Shown here in pieces: positions 12,707-26,580 of a stretch of 64,000 nucleotides of DNA. Position numbers and translations under genes: made by a program. Source of the stretch: Aphrophora alni (Eukaryota > Arthropoda > Insecta > Hemiptera > Aphrophoridae); assembly GCA_963513935.1 (NCBI GenBank), contig OY740769.1:35863120-35927119 (forward strand), in the 5' to 3' direction. Positions within the stretch are counted from its first letter, which is position 1. Each line of letters starts with the position of its first letter. Under the pieces are notes generated by a model. The model was not told the DNA's origin. It was given only the letters and a program-made list of their open reading frames with translations, and did not search any database.

Positions 12707-15540
12707 ATTGATAATTTTTCATATATTTTGTTAAATTTATATTAGTTTTGAAAACTAGCTCTACATCCAATGAGAATTTACAGTTTAAGTTTCATGAGTG
12801 TTCATTAGCTACGTGTTATGAAATAATTCCAAATGAAAAATCTCCAGTCCAATATTTAATGCTTTAATAACTATATAATACTAATAAATGTAAGGCATAC
12901 TATATAAGGATATCATAAATCACACAATATGTTGATTTAAAATAATATGTGATATGTCCATGTATTGTTTTTTAAATATTTTTAATATGTTTAATTATTT
13001 AAAGTTAATTTAATTTTCTTAGTCTTTTAATAATTACTAAATTTATTAAACCAAACATTGTCTAATTTTTCTATATAAAATAATGGAGATATACAAATTA
13101 AATTAACGAACATACTTAATTCTGTAAAATTTGGAAATTCATAATTCTCTTACAAATAGGTCTTCATACATTTTAAATATAACTAGAAGAAAATAGTTTT
13201 TACATTTACGACATTTTTTAATTTTGTTATTAATAGTGATACAGTAAATAATATTAAATAATACATTAAATAGTTAATAGTAAGTAATTAATATAATGTG
13301 AAATGTTCTACTAGATTTGTGTTGTTATAAGAAAAAATAATAATCCTTTATGTAAAATAGTTACGGTTTCATAGCCCCCATATTTTACAAACGAATCGAA
13401 AAATATATTTGTTAGAGGTTAAAATAATATATATTTTAATATAATTTTATACTTCCTAATAATTATTTGGGGAACAAAAACTATATAATATGATATGAAA
13501 AACTTGTTAAAATAAATCATAAATACATATTAAAAATACATTAATGAAAACGAAATTTAGGTTAGAGATTTTTATTCTTTACTTTTAGCCATTTATGTCC
13601 AAATATCTCCTAGGATAAATGAAAACGAAAGGAGTGTTACATCTGTTCATACGGCGGAAATACGATTGTTTGTCGTTTTACTTTTTTTTTAACATTTGGA
13701 TTTAAAACGTATTCTTTGCAGCAAATTTCTTTTTCCCGCATTAGGATTATTTCTTAATTATTGATAAAAATAGGAATTTGTAAATCCTATGATTACATTC
13801 GAATACTTATTGTTATGATTATTTCGGCTAATTGACAACAATATGGAGTAGCTACGTGTTAGTATATTAGGTACTGCAAAACCAATACTACCCATACGGA
13901 TAAAACTTGATCTGCTCTATTTTTCTTTTCGCTGTTCTGTGTAATCATTCGTTTGTTGATTTGACCTTGGAATTGATGTATGCAGATCAATAGTTTTACA
14001 AATTAATTTTAAGTAAGTGCTAGATGAAACAAAATAGCGAAAATACTGTTTTAGACGGCTGATCTTATAAAAGGTTATTTTTCAATTATAAAACAACTCT
14101 ATTTTTTCATATAGTATGAAATAGGTTTGTTCATCAATTAAAGCTGATTTTATAACTACAAAATTTACCCATGAGAAATTATACAGCTTTTTTTAAGAAA
14201 AATAGATCTTTACACTTTTTAAAATTTAACATCAGTCGACAATTTATTTTTAATCGATTTTAAGAAATTTTTGAAATGGTTTGTAAAGCCAAACCTAGGT
14301 ACTAAAGTTAAATCAAATCGGACTAATATTGTAGCTTCCACACAGAACATTATTTTACATATCCGCATGTATTTATCTTCAGTGAGGTGAAGATGGTGTA
14401 AATTCATTTTATGAGTAGGGTCGGTGAATAGTTATTAGTCTTGATTGTAGGCGTTAATTAAGAATATTTAAATAACTACTATTTCTATATTAATAACTGA
14501 AAGCCTAATACAGTTCCATAATTCAATGATTATGAACACAGCTCATTGTTTAGTTAATGTGATTCTACCCCTGTAGAGACAATAGGGAGTGTGATTTTAA
14601 TGGTGTTGATTGGGACAATAGGAGATGCGAGCTGGGTTGTTTAACCAATGAACCACAATGTATTGTTACTGTATTCTGTTGTTACTGGCATGTTGTGTGA
14701 TAGCGAAGGAGTTCATAGAAATAAATTAAGGAAATTCACTTTATTCGTTATATTTAGAAATAAGGTATATTTACATTTTATAATTATATATAATCAAATA
14801 ATTGTAAAAATATGTCCAATCAGCTTTAGAACATGTACATATGTGCAAATAAATGAAAAATCATTTGTAAGCGTAAATAAATCTGTTCGGTTTTATGATA
14901 TTTGATCTCATACTTCAAATCTGTTTAGTTTCACTTTTTTAAAGCCAGCTACAAAAATAAATTTGTTTACACTAAATGCTAAAAATAACACGTAAATTTT
15001 AAACATAAATACTTTACTTTAAGCGAGACGATGGCTCAATGACTAAGTCATCTTCTTTAGCTCCATTCTACTAGACAATCATAATATTGTATAACAAAAT
15101 ATAATTGTTTCTACAAAGTTCGTAGATCGGTTTCTCTACGTCTGTGTACTTATAAACAAGTGAGGATAATGACTTGGTCACTGAATCGTAATATTATCGT
15201 ATAAATTAAAAGTTTCTTGTTTAGATTTGTAACGTTCACATTTTATAATTGTTTTTCAATCAAAGGTATTGATGTTTTATAATATCAGGTTTTGAATTTG
15301 GGTTGTTTTGGCATTTTGTAGAGGTTTGGTCTATTGGAAGTTATTTTAAAATATTCAGTGATTAATACAATAAAATCATACTAATTAAAGATTTTTAAAA
15401 AAATGCTGAAATTCCAAAGTTTATTTATAGCTAACTAATTGATATAGTATACGTTAGCACAATATAACACATGCAACACAAAAAATAGTATTGTTTTATA
15501 AGTTCAGAAAAAAACACTAAATTTACGATCATATTATTTA
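12707..15540. other. AT-rich non-coding DNA, nothing recognised
   Basis: No protein-like frame, RNA gene or tandem repeat was recognised. The frames at 14219-14407 and 14648-14905 carry no family signature. Confidence 0.45.
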
Positions 15541-16170
15541 TCAATATTATTCGTATGAACTTATTTTTATGTTATTTTTACTTTATAAAACTTTATTTGC
15601 AATTTGGAATTTTTGAATGTTAGTTTTTTGGTCCAGGTTCTATTTATTGTTTTTGATTTGTACCAGATATTTATTTATTTCCTTATCCTAGATAGTTTGA
15701 TAGCTGAATTTAATTATTGAATAATTTTCTTATTAAACGGAAGTGCTTATGTTTCTGCTTCTGTTTTGTTGTTTACTTGTAAGTAAACAAACAGATGTTA
15801 GTTTACTTGAAATGGATTTACTCAGTGGGAATTTTGTTAAACTTCAACGTAAATTTGTAAATTTTTAATGTTAGTTTTAGTACGGGTGTAATTATTATTT
15901 TTGTTTTCCTTTTGCTTTGCTTCACATGTTTATATTTATTTACTTTTTATTTGTAATGGGTACTGAGAGTTATATTTATTTTTATTTATACATCTATGTA
16001 ATTGTTAATATATTAAATTTTATGAATTATCTGCTTGGTAATTCTCGCTACTCTGGCAGACGACCTCGGTCATGCCATCTGGGCATTGGTTTTAATGTAT
16101 TATTATTAATTTTAGTTTGGTTTAATAAATTCATTTATTATTATTATTATTATTAACATTATTATTAATA
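15541..16170 (+). mobile_element. Possible LINE 3' untranslated end with (TTA)n tail
   Basis: This T- and G-rich stretch closes with a short GC-richer block (CTGGCAGACGACCTCGGTCA at about 16052-16071), an AATAAA at 16124-16129, and then a (TTA)n run to about 16167. A GC-richer 3' block, polyadenylation signal and trinucleotide tail are typical of several LINE clades. A perfect ten-base-pair hairpin, TTGTTTACTT and AAGTAAACAA with a GT loop, lies at 15769-15790. No reverse transcriptase is seen upstream, so the element would be heavily 5'-truncated. It could also be the 3' end of an ordinary gene. Confidence 0.35.
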
Positions 16171-17129
16171 TTATTCGTATGTGTCAAAGTAAAAACTCTA
16201 AGATAATTGTATTTAGTAATTTGGTTTTGGGGGTGCTTAAAATGTAATTAAGTTTACTATTATATACTCAATGATCGTTTAGGAATGTAGAATTCAGTCT
16301 CAAAAAATGGACTCTTTAGTAACAAAATAATGCTAATTACTGAGCAATTTGATAGTCGTTTTAAAGAAGTGTTCCTGTCTTTCGAGGATTCCAATTAGGC
16401 GGCGAACAGTATTTTTAAATGACTCTAATCTCTATCGTGTCTGTATTAAGTTGTCAAATTATAGTTCTGTTCTTCAGAACTGAAATTCTTAAATATAGTC
16501 AATATAAGATCTAAAATTTTATTGGAATGTAGGTCATGAAGTTCGTAGAAGTTATTTTATTGGTAATTGAGTACTTTGTGTGCTCTTTTATTAACAATTG
16601 TGTCCGTGTGTTTTTTATTTTACCATATTTACGCTTACCTCCAACTCCTTATCAATGGTGTTATGAAAAGGAATTACATGTCAATTTTTTTTTTTTTTTT
16701 CTTCCGTGAATCTATTGTTTATATAATTGTGACATTACTTTTCTTCCCACAATGAGCAATTGTTAACTAAATCTACATTATATAATATTTCACCGTTAAT
16801 GATTTACAACAAGTATGATGTGTTTAACATGTGTTTTAATACAAATTTTACTTTTATTCTTGATTATTTTAAAGTGTGTATTGATGTATTTATCTGCGTG
16901 GAAAAGATGTATTTTCAGGTATATGATTTGGGTGATGATATATTTCAACAAGACTCTATTTTACTAGTTACTAACTATTAACTAAATTTTGGTAATGCTG
17001 CAAACTAGAGAGAAAACCTGAGCATGCGGTATCTGTTTCATTTATGTAATAACAATGTTGCAGATAATGCAATAGTTTGGTTTTTCCATTCATCTAAAAA
17101 TAAACCTCTACTAAACTTTTTATTAAAAA
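16171..17129. other. AT-rich non-coding DNA
   Basis: Nothing is recognised. Frames at 16567-16755 and 16760-16981 are AT-rich and without signature. Confidence 0.4.
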
Positions 17130-17887
17130 AAAAATAATAATAAAGATTGAAACTTGTTTAAAAATTTCGAAATATATATGAGATATAACCGTACTTCAAA
17201 AGTAGTTTCAACTTTATCCATTCTAAGGGAAAACGATAATTGCATAACTTTAGCAATGAAAGCTGTCATAAGAGCATAATAATAACTGGTTACAGATGCT
17301 GAATTTTATTGCGTATTTTTATTACTGTTAACAATTATTTTACGTAGACGTAGTATATATAGCATTTATAATTGAAAGTAAAAACAAATAATTATTTTAA
17401 AATGTATATTGTTGTTACATTAAATCATTAAAATTAATATTCTTTGTCATTTATTGTCATTTGGATTAATATTGCTTTAATTATAAATATATTTAATTTT
17501 ATTTATTTATGAGCGTTTTTGTTGAGTTTGACCAACAAATTGTCATAAATAGATTATTTTCTATGCCAAGTACAATTATCATTTTTATTTATTTCATACT
17601 GAATAATGTAGTGTTAACACAAAACATTGCTAAATGTAATATTTATGCATAAAATTTGGGGTTTTAATGACACTAGATTTACGATATACATTGCTTCAAT
17701 TCACGGACGAATTCACTAATCATAATAAATGTTGGTGGTTAGAATTAGGCGTTATTTGAAAATATTTGTCGTTTATTGAAGTTTGGGGTAAAGTAAATGA
17801 AAGGTCGTTATTGCATTAACTCCCTTTGTCTATAATTTACTTTTTGGAATACAGTTACATTTTCTGTATGTCTGCTCTGTATGAGTG

Positions 17888-17980
<93 letters not shown>

Positions 17981-18500
17981 ACTAAATACCATTAAATTAT
18001 CCACATTACATATTAAAATTACTTAGTTGGCGTGTATCAATTCATTAAAGAAACGATTAATACTTTGTGTATGATATGTTATTCAAAACGTGATTACAAA
18101 TGTTCATCTGACAAAACTAGTTTCTCGTCTATGATTTCAACATAACACGGTCAATAAGAAGAAAATTCCCAAACCTATTACAATGTACTAAACTACTTGA
18201 CTTACCAAATAGGATATTTGTATCAACCCCTGTACGGCTACATCTAGGTAGGGTAAAACACTACTAAGGGATGCTTTGGCAGTGTATGTATGGTAGAAAA
18301 ATGGTTAAGTCTCTGATAATTATCTGCGAATATTTAAACTTAATTTAGAAGGAAACTGGTTGTTTCTCTGAGTTTTTATTTATTTATGATCTTCCACTCA
18401 GTTGGAAGTAATGATACAGGTTTTTGTTATATATTTCAAAATAAATCTTTTTTTGCTGAAGAGATAGTTTACAAATTCCTTTGCGACCCCAAGGAATATC
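17130..18500. repeat. Diverged direct duplication, copy A
   Basis: Colinear similarity to 22865-25720 is visible by eye. Examples are AAGTAGTTTCAACTTTATCC against AAAGTAGTTCCAACTTCATC, the run TACTTTTTGGAATACAGTTA against TACTTTTTGGGATACAGCTA, and GATATGTTATTCAAAA in both. Further on, GAATATTTAAACTTAATTTA matches AAAATATTTAAACATTTTCT, and TGATCTTCCACTCAGTTGGA matches TGATCTTCCTTTGAATTGGA. Divergence is large and AT-richness inflates the similarity. The order of matching blocks is what argues for true homology. Confidence 0.5.
17894..17977. repeat. (TA)n microsatellite
   Basis: A pure TA array of about 84 bases inside copy A of the diverged duplication. Confidence 0.98.
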
Positions 18501-20509
18501 AAATTACATTAATCAAATAATTACGACAAAACTACCTTTTATTTGAAACCTACAAATAGACACATGCACAAAATAGATTGTTTTGAAAGGTGATAGTGGA
18601 ATACTTATTAAATAAACTGTGTCTTTAGTTATTCTTAAACAGCGAGAAAATTACTTGGATTTAGTCGAAGAAAGTGTGGAGTTTCAAAAAGAAAAGTAGC
18701 TTCGAACAGATTAATCTTTGTTATGAAGGTAATTACGAGTTGTCTGCCGTTAAAGAGGCAGTTGAAGTACATTTGTAAAAGTTTTTATTTATTTCTTCTT
18801 AGGTAAAGATTTAAAGTCTAAGACTTTATACAATATTTTAAGGGAGGTATGATACATGCCTTAAATGCATGAAACAGAACTTATCAAAATACATAGCAAT
18901 ATAGAATAGTCATTATTATGGTACGATGACAATATAAATTATTTAGATATCCTTGCGTTCCTTATATGTATGGGGAGGGGGAATCAAAAAGTAAGTTGCA
19001 CAAACCTAAGATATTAAAAGTTTGTAGAAACAAAAATATTTGTTAATTAAAACTGATATTACAAATACAAATTACTTTTCTAAATAACTCCCATTTCGAT
19101 TCAGACTTTTATCATCTCTAGTGACAATTTTAGGAAATAATCACTAACACCAGCAAAAACACGTTTAAGTCTCGTGTCCTATCATTAAATAAAAACATTC
19201 CCTAAGGGTTAATTGTATTTAAATAAAATCTAGAATTTATTTACAGCGATCAAAGTTCTTTTTTTCCAATTATTACTGCACCTTTTTATTGTTTTACCTG
19301 CTATTTTACAAATGAAAAACTCATGATTCAACATTTTAACGATAGCAACCAACAAATTTAGATTAGATACTTTCAGAGTATACTTGATTAAAATATTATT
19401 AAAATAATTTGAAATGATTTTTGAAATTAGTAATTTTGTGTTTTGTATTGTATAAAAATGAGCTTCAACTATTTTTTGTAATGTAACTGAAGTACAACCT
19501 CTTAGCACCTCATTCAAACATATTTAATTTGATGGCATCTCTTTAAAAATATCAATTCGTCCTACGTTGGAGCATATAGATATTTAAAAGCATATAAGTT
19601 GTAGAGGATGACTCTTCAAGAGGATGATGGTTTAAATAATCAACTCTGTCTCATTTTTCTTGTTACTTCTCTTAGATTAGTTAAAGTTTCTTTTAGTGCA
19701 ATATACATCAAAATCTAGAATTATTTATTGACAATTGTTGTTATAAAATAAACCGGTTATAAAATAGACAGGTTTTTTGTACTAATATTATCTGTGCAAC
19801 TATACTGATCACGATTGATAACGATAGGATGTTTTTTAACGAAATAATACTGAATACTATTTTTAAAAAACCTCTCATAATGGGTATATGGGTATTAACT
19901 TGTCTGTTTATTTTCTGTGCAATTCTTTTCATGAGACTTATTTCGAGTGAATAAAAAATTTCATTAGACAAGCACATGATAATAGGAATAATATATGTTA
20001 GTATTGTGGCCGTAATTTTAAACAATTTATTTGTTAAAATCTGACGATTCTGTTTATGACGTTGAACCTGCTGTTAATAAATACATTTCTACAAGTATTG
20101 TGATGAAAGTTAACATTGTAATATTTATATTACTTTATTATAATCGTTAATAATATTTTTTACAGTATAAATTCGTTTTTGAAAGAACGTAGTAATTTCA
20201 GGTTTAAAAATATATTACCACCAGAATGACACAACAGAGATATTTGACATAACTAACTCTTTAAAATGTGATAACCACCCCATAATGCTTTAAAAATTAC
20301 CAATCAGGAAAAATAAAGCATAACTGAATTGAAATAAACTTAGTGGTAAACTTCACCCGAGTTTCGAATTTACGAAAAAGTAAGTCGGTAAAAACACGCC
20401 TTGCTGTAATTGTAAACTCATTTTTGTTGCATCTTTCCTAGTATACAAATTTACATTGTATTTGAAGGTTAAGCAATAAACTTTAAAATTGATGTCACAT
20501 ATTTTTAGG

Positions 20510-20511
<2 letters not shown>
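18501..20511. other. AT-rich non-coding DNA
   Basis: No gene is recognised. The frames at 19230-19517 and 19741-20025 are hydrophobic, AT-driven translations with no family signature. A short G-rich patch (GGGGAGGGGG) lies near 18971-18980. Confidence 0.45.

Positions 20512-20551
<40 letters not shown>
20512..20551. repeat. (TA)n microsatellite
   Basis: A pure TA array of about 40 bases. Confidence 0.97.
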
Positions 20552-20556
<5 letters not shown>

Positions 20557-21015
20557 TTTCTGTCACAAGTTCAGTGCTCCATAACGTAAATGTATATGTA
20601 TAGTTAAATAACGATAAGTTTAAAAATAAAAGTTCAACAGTACAATTGATGTAGAATTTAAAATACTTGTCTAAATATTTTATATGGTATATATAAAATA
20701 TTTAACTTGTGAGATGATTTAAAATAAAATTAAACTTATACACATTTTTTAATAAATAACATATTTATTAATTCTAACTTGTTTCAACAACAATGTCGTC
20801 ATCAACAGCATGAACTATAATTAAAATTAAAATTGTGTTATATTGTAATATTTGATTTGTTAGGTGTAATTTTTAAGTAAAAAATGACTTATATTTGTAA
20901 TTTTTATTTATTATCACTAAGTTTAACATAATAAATTACCTAATCATTAATTGTCATTTAATAGAATGTTATATTTGATGGTGTATTAAGTATTTGTCTA
21001 AAATGTTCTACCCTC
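20552..21015. other. AT-rich non-coding DNA
   Basis: Nothing is recognised between the TA array and the pyrimidine-rich tract. Confidence 0.45.
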
Positions 21016-21395
21016 TTATTCGAACTTTCATTTACACTCCTTTTTCAGTTACTATAATCTCCTCTTCTTAACCTTTCTCACATATCTTGTCCGTTTTTAA
21101 CCTTCCCTCGCAACTACTACTATTGCAATTACTTCTTTATTTAGCTTCTGTATTTATTTCTGCTTTCTCTCAAATTTATCTCTCTTATCTACTCAGTCAA
21201 TTTAATAATTCCAACTTTCTCAATCTTGTAATCACAACAATTTTCCTATAGTAATAGTTGGTTCTTTTCTCTCAATGTTCCTTTGCTTCTACTTTTCCCT
21301 TTTACGATTGTACCTCTATTTAATTATCTCCATTTATCTTTGTAATCTCTTCTCTCGTCATTCTTAATGTACACTTCTCCCCATTCCTGATTAAC
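21016..21395. other. Pyrimidine-rich, strand-asymmetric tract
   Basis: For about 380 bases the plus strand is strongly enriched in C and T, with scattered CTTCTC, TTTCTCTC and CCCC runs, unlike the balanced AT-rich DNA around it. The block TATTTAGCTTCTGTATTTAT near 21140 recurs as TATTTAGCTTCTATATTTAT near 21833, on the other side of the next TA array. This could be a decayed repeat interrupted by the array. No open frame goes with it. Confidence 0.55.
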
Positions 21396-21536
21396 TAATA
21401 ATTATGTATCATTATATGTATATTTGTTTTATTAGTTTAAGGCAATGGGGATTTTTTGTCGAGTTATGCTTAGCTCTATAGACATTTACACAGAGAAGAA
21501 TGTTTAAATAATCTTGCTTACATCAAAAACAAAATT

Positions 21537-22864
<1,328 letters not shown>

Positions 22865-23125
22865 TTTAAAATAAGAATAATATATAAAAAAGATTTTCAA
22901 ATATATGTCTGAAATGACTGTAATTCTAAAGTAGTTCCAACTTCATCCATTCCGAAGAAATATTTTAATTGGAAAACTTTAGGAATGAAAATTGTTTTAA
23001 AGCATGATGATAATGGGCGACATTTTGTGCTGACAGAAGCGGATTTTTATTAGTTTTCACAATTTGATTATGTGGAAGGGATATTTATAACGTTTATAAT
23101 TGAGAGTACCAAGGTCCAATTATTA

Positions 23126-23183
<58 letters not shown>

Positions 23184-23720
23184 CAATCTTACATCAGATT
23201 TATAAATTTTTTTTTAAAATTATTTATTATAATTTGGAATAATTTTGCTTGACTATGAAAATGTGTAATATTATTTATTTAAAGGCGTTCTCAGTTAATT
23301 TGTCCTATGATGGTCATAATTAATTTAGATCCCAAGTGAAATCACCTTTATTAATGACAGATTTACTGTGGCTTTATTTTATACCAAAAATATAACTAAT
23401 CTTAATAGTTGGTATTATTAGAATTAAATGTTACGTGAAACTAATCTTCTTTTATAGAATTTTTAAATTACAAATTAAGATGTAAATATAAAAATAAATA
23501 ATTTGTGTAGTTATAGTACTTTTTGGGATACAGCTACTTCTCCTGTATTTCTGCACTCTTAATTGTATCGATATAGAAAGACTAATTACTACTTATTTAA
23601 AGACGTAGTAGACCTGTGGATGTGTATTAAAACATAATAACATTCCTACGATATGTTATTCAAAAGAACTTTACAAATGATTTTTGTGGTAATTCATTAG
23701 TTTTGGTTGTACCCTTCCCT
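22865..23720. repeat. Diverged direct duplication, copy B, left part
   Basis: Counterpart of 17130-18130. Matching blocks occur in the same order, ending at GATATGTTATTCAAAAG near 23650. Confidence 0.5.
23130..23181. repeat. (TA)n microsatellite
   Basis: A pure TA array of about 52 bases. It lies at a different place in copy B than the TA array in copy A, so the two arrays arose or moved independently. Confidence 0.97.
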
Positions 23721-24210
23721 AGTTTGCTTTAGTTTGGAATACAGATGCTAAGTTTAATGTACCCAAGTTGTACCATAATAAAACTCCAGTAAATTAGTTT
23801 TAATTGGGTAAGAGGTCCATTATACATATCAACTTGTGGTTTAAATTATAGTTTAACAAATACAACATTAGTTGCCTGCAAGCATTAAACACTTAGCAAT
23901 CTTGAACTGCACTGAAAGTAGAGTGTGACGTACTTGAAGTGCCTGAACTACAGAACTTCGTACTTCTCTTAACTACTATAGTAACATCTTTAAGTACCTC
24001 TGAAAGTGGGGCAAAACTAACTGTAAAAGTGGTTACATAAAACTTTACTCTTGTTCATATGGCGAAAATTATTAAATTATCTGTCAAAAATAAGTGAGAC
24101 GTTAATTTTCAGAGTTTATAGTTCAGAGCAAATTTTGATCAAATATTTAATATTGAAATAAAATAGTAAAATAAACATGAAACCTACTAATTGTATTGGT
24201 ACATACATTG
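23721..24210. other. AT-rich non-coding DNA
   Basis: Present in copy B but without an obvious counterpart in copy A. No gene is recognised. Confidence 0.4.

Positions 24211-24283
<73 letters not shown>
24211..24283. repeat. Compound (CA)n(TA)n microsatellite
   Basis: Seven CA units at 24211-24224 run directly into about 29 TA units. Confidence 0.97.
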
Positions 24284-24285
<2 letters not shown>

Positions 24286-24570
24286 ACGAACTCGACTGAT
24301 TGGTTTAAAAAAAAACTCAACCGTTTATTGTATTACAATTTATTTAAATGAAAGTATTATAATATAATTTATTAAAAGTAAAACTCTTATACACACAGTT
24401 AACTACTTTATTTATCGATTGTATTTAATTAACACTAACTTGAAAAGGCTTTAAAACTATGGGAACAATACAAGTGCCGAATTGCTAATATCCTATTCTA
24501 GGAAAACTGTACATCTGTTACATTGTACAGTATTATGCTAAGATTAACTACAAAACCTACATAAATAAAG

Positions 24571-24630
24571 TTATAAGTGATTTTGCAATTAAGAACAAGT
24601 AATGACGTCAATGTTGTATTATATATATAT
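24571..24630. repeat. Dispersed repeat, copy 1
   Basis: TTATAAGTGATTTTGCAATT and the following ~37 bases, ending in a short TA run, recur at 46054-46110 with about four mismatches. Confidence 0.75.
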
Positions 24631-25400
24631 AAATGTATTTTTATTAATTTAAAACTTTTTTACATTTAGGCCGAGAGTCCACTTTATAGACAGATGTAGT
24701 TGAGTGCACTCTTGACTCCTAAACCTTTCTTGACTAAAACTAGTTAGGATATAAATTAATATATAATTACACTCTTTTTTTAATATTTAGTTATCAATTT
24801 ATGACATCCTATTGTGTGGTTTGTTTCCCATTTATTAAAGTGTTTACTTAGTAATATCTAAAACACCCACAATATTTCCTAAATTGTGTAGCATTATCAG
24901 GTTTCTCCATAAATAATAAAATGTAATAATCTATGAAGATTATGACGTATTTTCAGAAACTTTAAACTGTAATTTATAGATTTTATTTCATAATGTTTCC
25001 AGAAGTAGAAAAATCTTGTCTTCAGATTTAAATTTTCGTTTTGCCGTTTCTCCTTACAAATCAAGATATTAAATAACCATCTGAGTTATCATTTTGGATC
25101 CTTGAGGCGACCTTCCTTTGCATTCTTAGGAAGTGGTAAAATAATGGTTTTAAACTAAAAAATAAGTCTATACCTAAACTAGGAATACTAAAGTTTCAAT
25201 TTTGTATTAAAGATTAGGGAGGGGAGAGTGTATCTTTAGTTAGGAGGGGGGGGACTAGACACTGTTTTAAAATTAAAGTATTATTTCCCTACTAAGCAAC
25301 ATTTAGATTTAAAAAAAAAAGAAAGAAAAAAAAAAAAGAAAAAAAACTGTTTAGCTACAACTAACGCTCTCCCTTCCTACAGGAAAACCACAAATTAAAA
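24631..25400. other. Non-coding DNA with G-rich and poly-purine patches
   Basis: No gene is recognised. A guanine-rich patch at 25217-25253 has runs of three, four and eight G and could form a quadruplex. An A-rich purine tract (A10, GAAAG and similar) follows at about 25309-25347. Confidence 0.5.
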
Positions 25401-25419
25401 CGCATGTAAACGTAGCCTA

Positions 25420-25720
25420 TTTGTAAGGCCAAAGGGAATAACAAGTTGTGTGACTGGAATGTTTAAAGCACTAATGAGTGCTAGCTTAGCTGTGTAAAGT
25501 AAAAAAGCTTTATGTCTCCCAGGATTTTATGAAAATATTTAAACATTTTCTAGAATCACACATTTCCTTTTATTTAGTGTTTATCTTTTTATAAATGCAT
25601 GATCTTCCTTTGAATTGGAAATAACATAACGTGAAATAAATAATCATACCGAACATGGTTAACGAATTATTTTGTTCAAACTATTTTGATAAAAGGGTAA
25701 AATCCTTGTTTTAATAATTT
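25420..25720. repeat. Diverged direct duplication, copy B, right part
   Basis: Counterpart of about 18240-18440. The blocks CACTAATGAGTGCTAGCTTA, AAAATATTTAAACA and TGATCTTCC occur in the same order as in copy A. It is separated from the left part of copy B by about 1.7 kb that copy A lacks. Confidence 0.4.
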
Positions 25721-25989
25721 GTAAACTAAAAAAATATTTTCTCCAATCCCCAAATATTGTTATCTATAGCAAAACGGGAAATTCAAATTTAAAAATCACG
25801 TTTAAACTGAAACAAAGACATTTTTATATAAAAACTGTAAATGGGTTTAGTTACTAAATTAACAATTTTATTGTCTACATATGACAAACAATATGTCAAC
25901 TTTGCGAGTTCTATTTGCATATTAAAATTGTAATCGCATATACTACTACAGCTATGGCTCCAAATTCTACGTTTCAACAACAAATAAGA

Positions 25990-26528
25990 CTGCCGCACCG
26001 TGGACATCTTTTAGGCCTTTGGACACACTTTCTCTACCCTACATAATTGTCCTAGACCACTCCAACTCTCCTAAATAGCAGTCCTTCTGACCCCTCTACC
26101 ACCTATCACCGGAAGATTAGTCTAAATCACCTTTACCTATCATGTAACCGATTTACGCTCAGCTAATTTATTACCTATGTCAGTGAGCATCCAAAACAAG
26201 GAATCACATGTTAAGATCTTCCTGTATTAAGCCTAGCTACGATAAAAATCCTTTATACTGGGCACACTCTTTTCATTACTTCCGACGATTACACACAGGC
26301 TTTACAGGGTTAGCTCACTGAACCTTCCTTATAATGAATACTGGTGGTAGAATATTCGAGGTACCAAAACTAGATCCACATTTACTTCGTCTAATCTTTG
26401 GCGAGATTCTTCACTTCGTTTTTTTTATCAGGAATCTCTTGACCAATTAGTTTTCCTTTTCCGACCCTGATGCTAACAGATTATTTTAGAACACCAATTC
26501 TCTTTTCTTCATCCATGTCATTCTAATT
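25990..26528. other. Less AT-rich island, unassigned
   Basis: For about 500 bases the composition is clearly less AT-rich than the neighbours, with many CCT, CTAC and ACC words. The stretch ends directly at a TA array. No frame stays open for long and no protein motif was recognised. A decayed mobile element is the likeliest explanation, by composition only. Confidence 0.35.

Positions 26529-26529
<1 letters not shown>

Positions 26530-26574
<45 letters not shown>
26530..26574. repeat. (TA)n microsatellite
   Basis: A pure TA array of about 45 bases. Confidence 0.97.
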
Positions 26575-26580
<6 letters not shown>

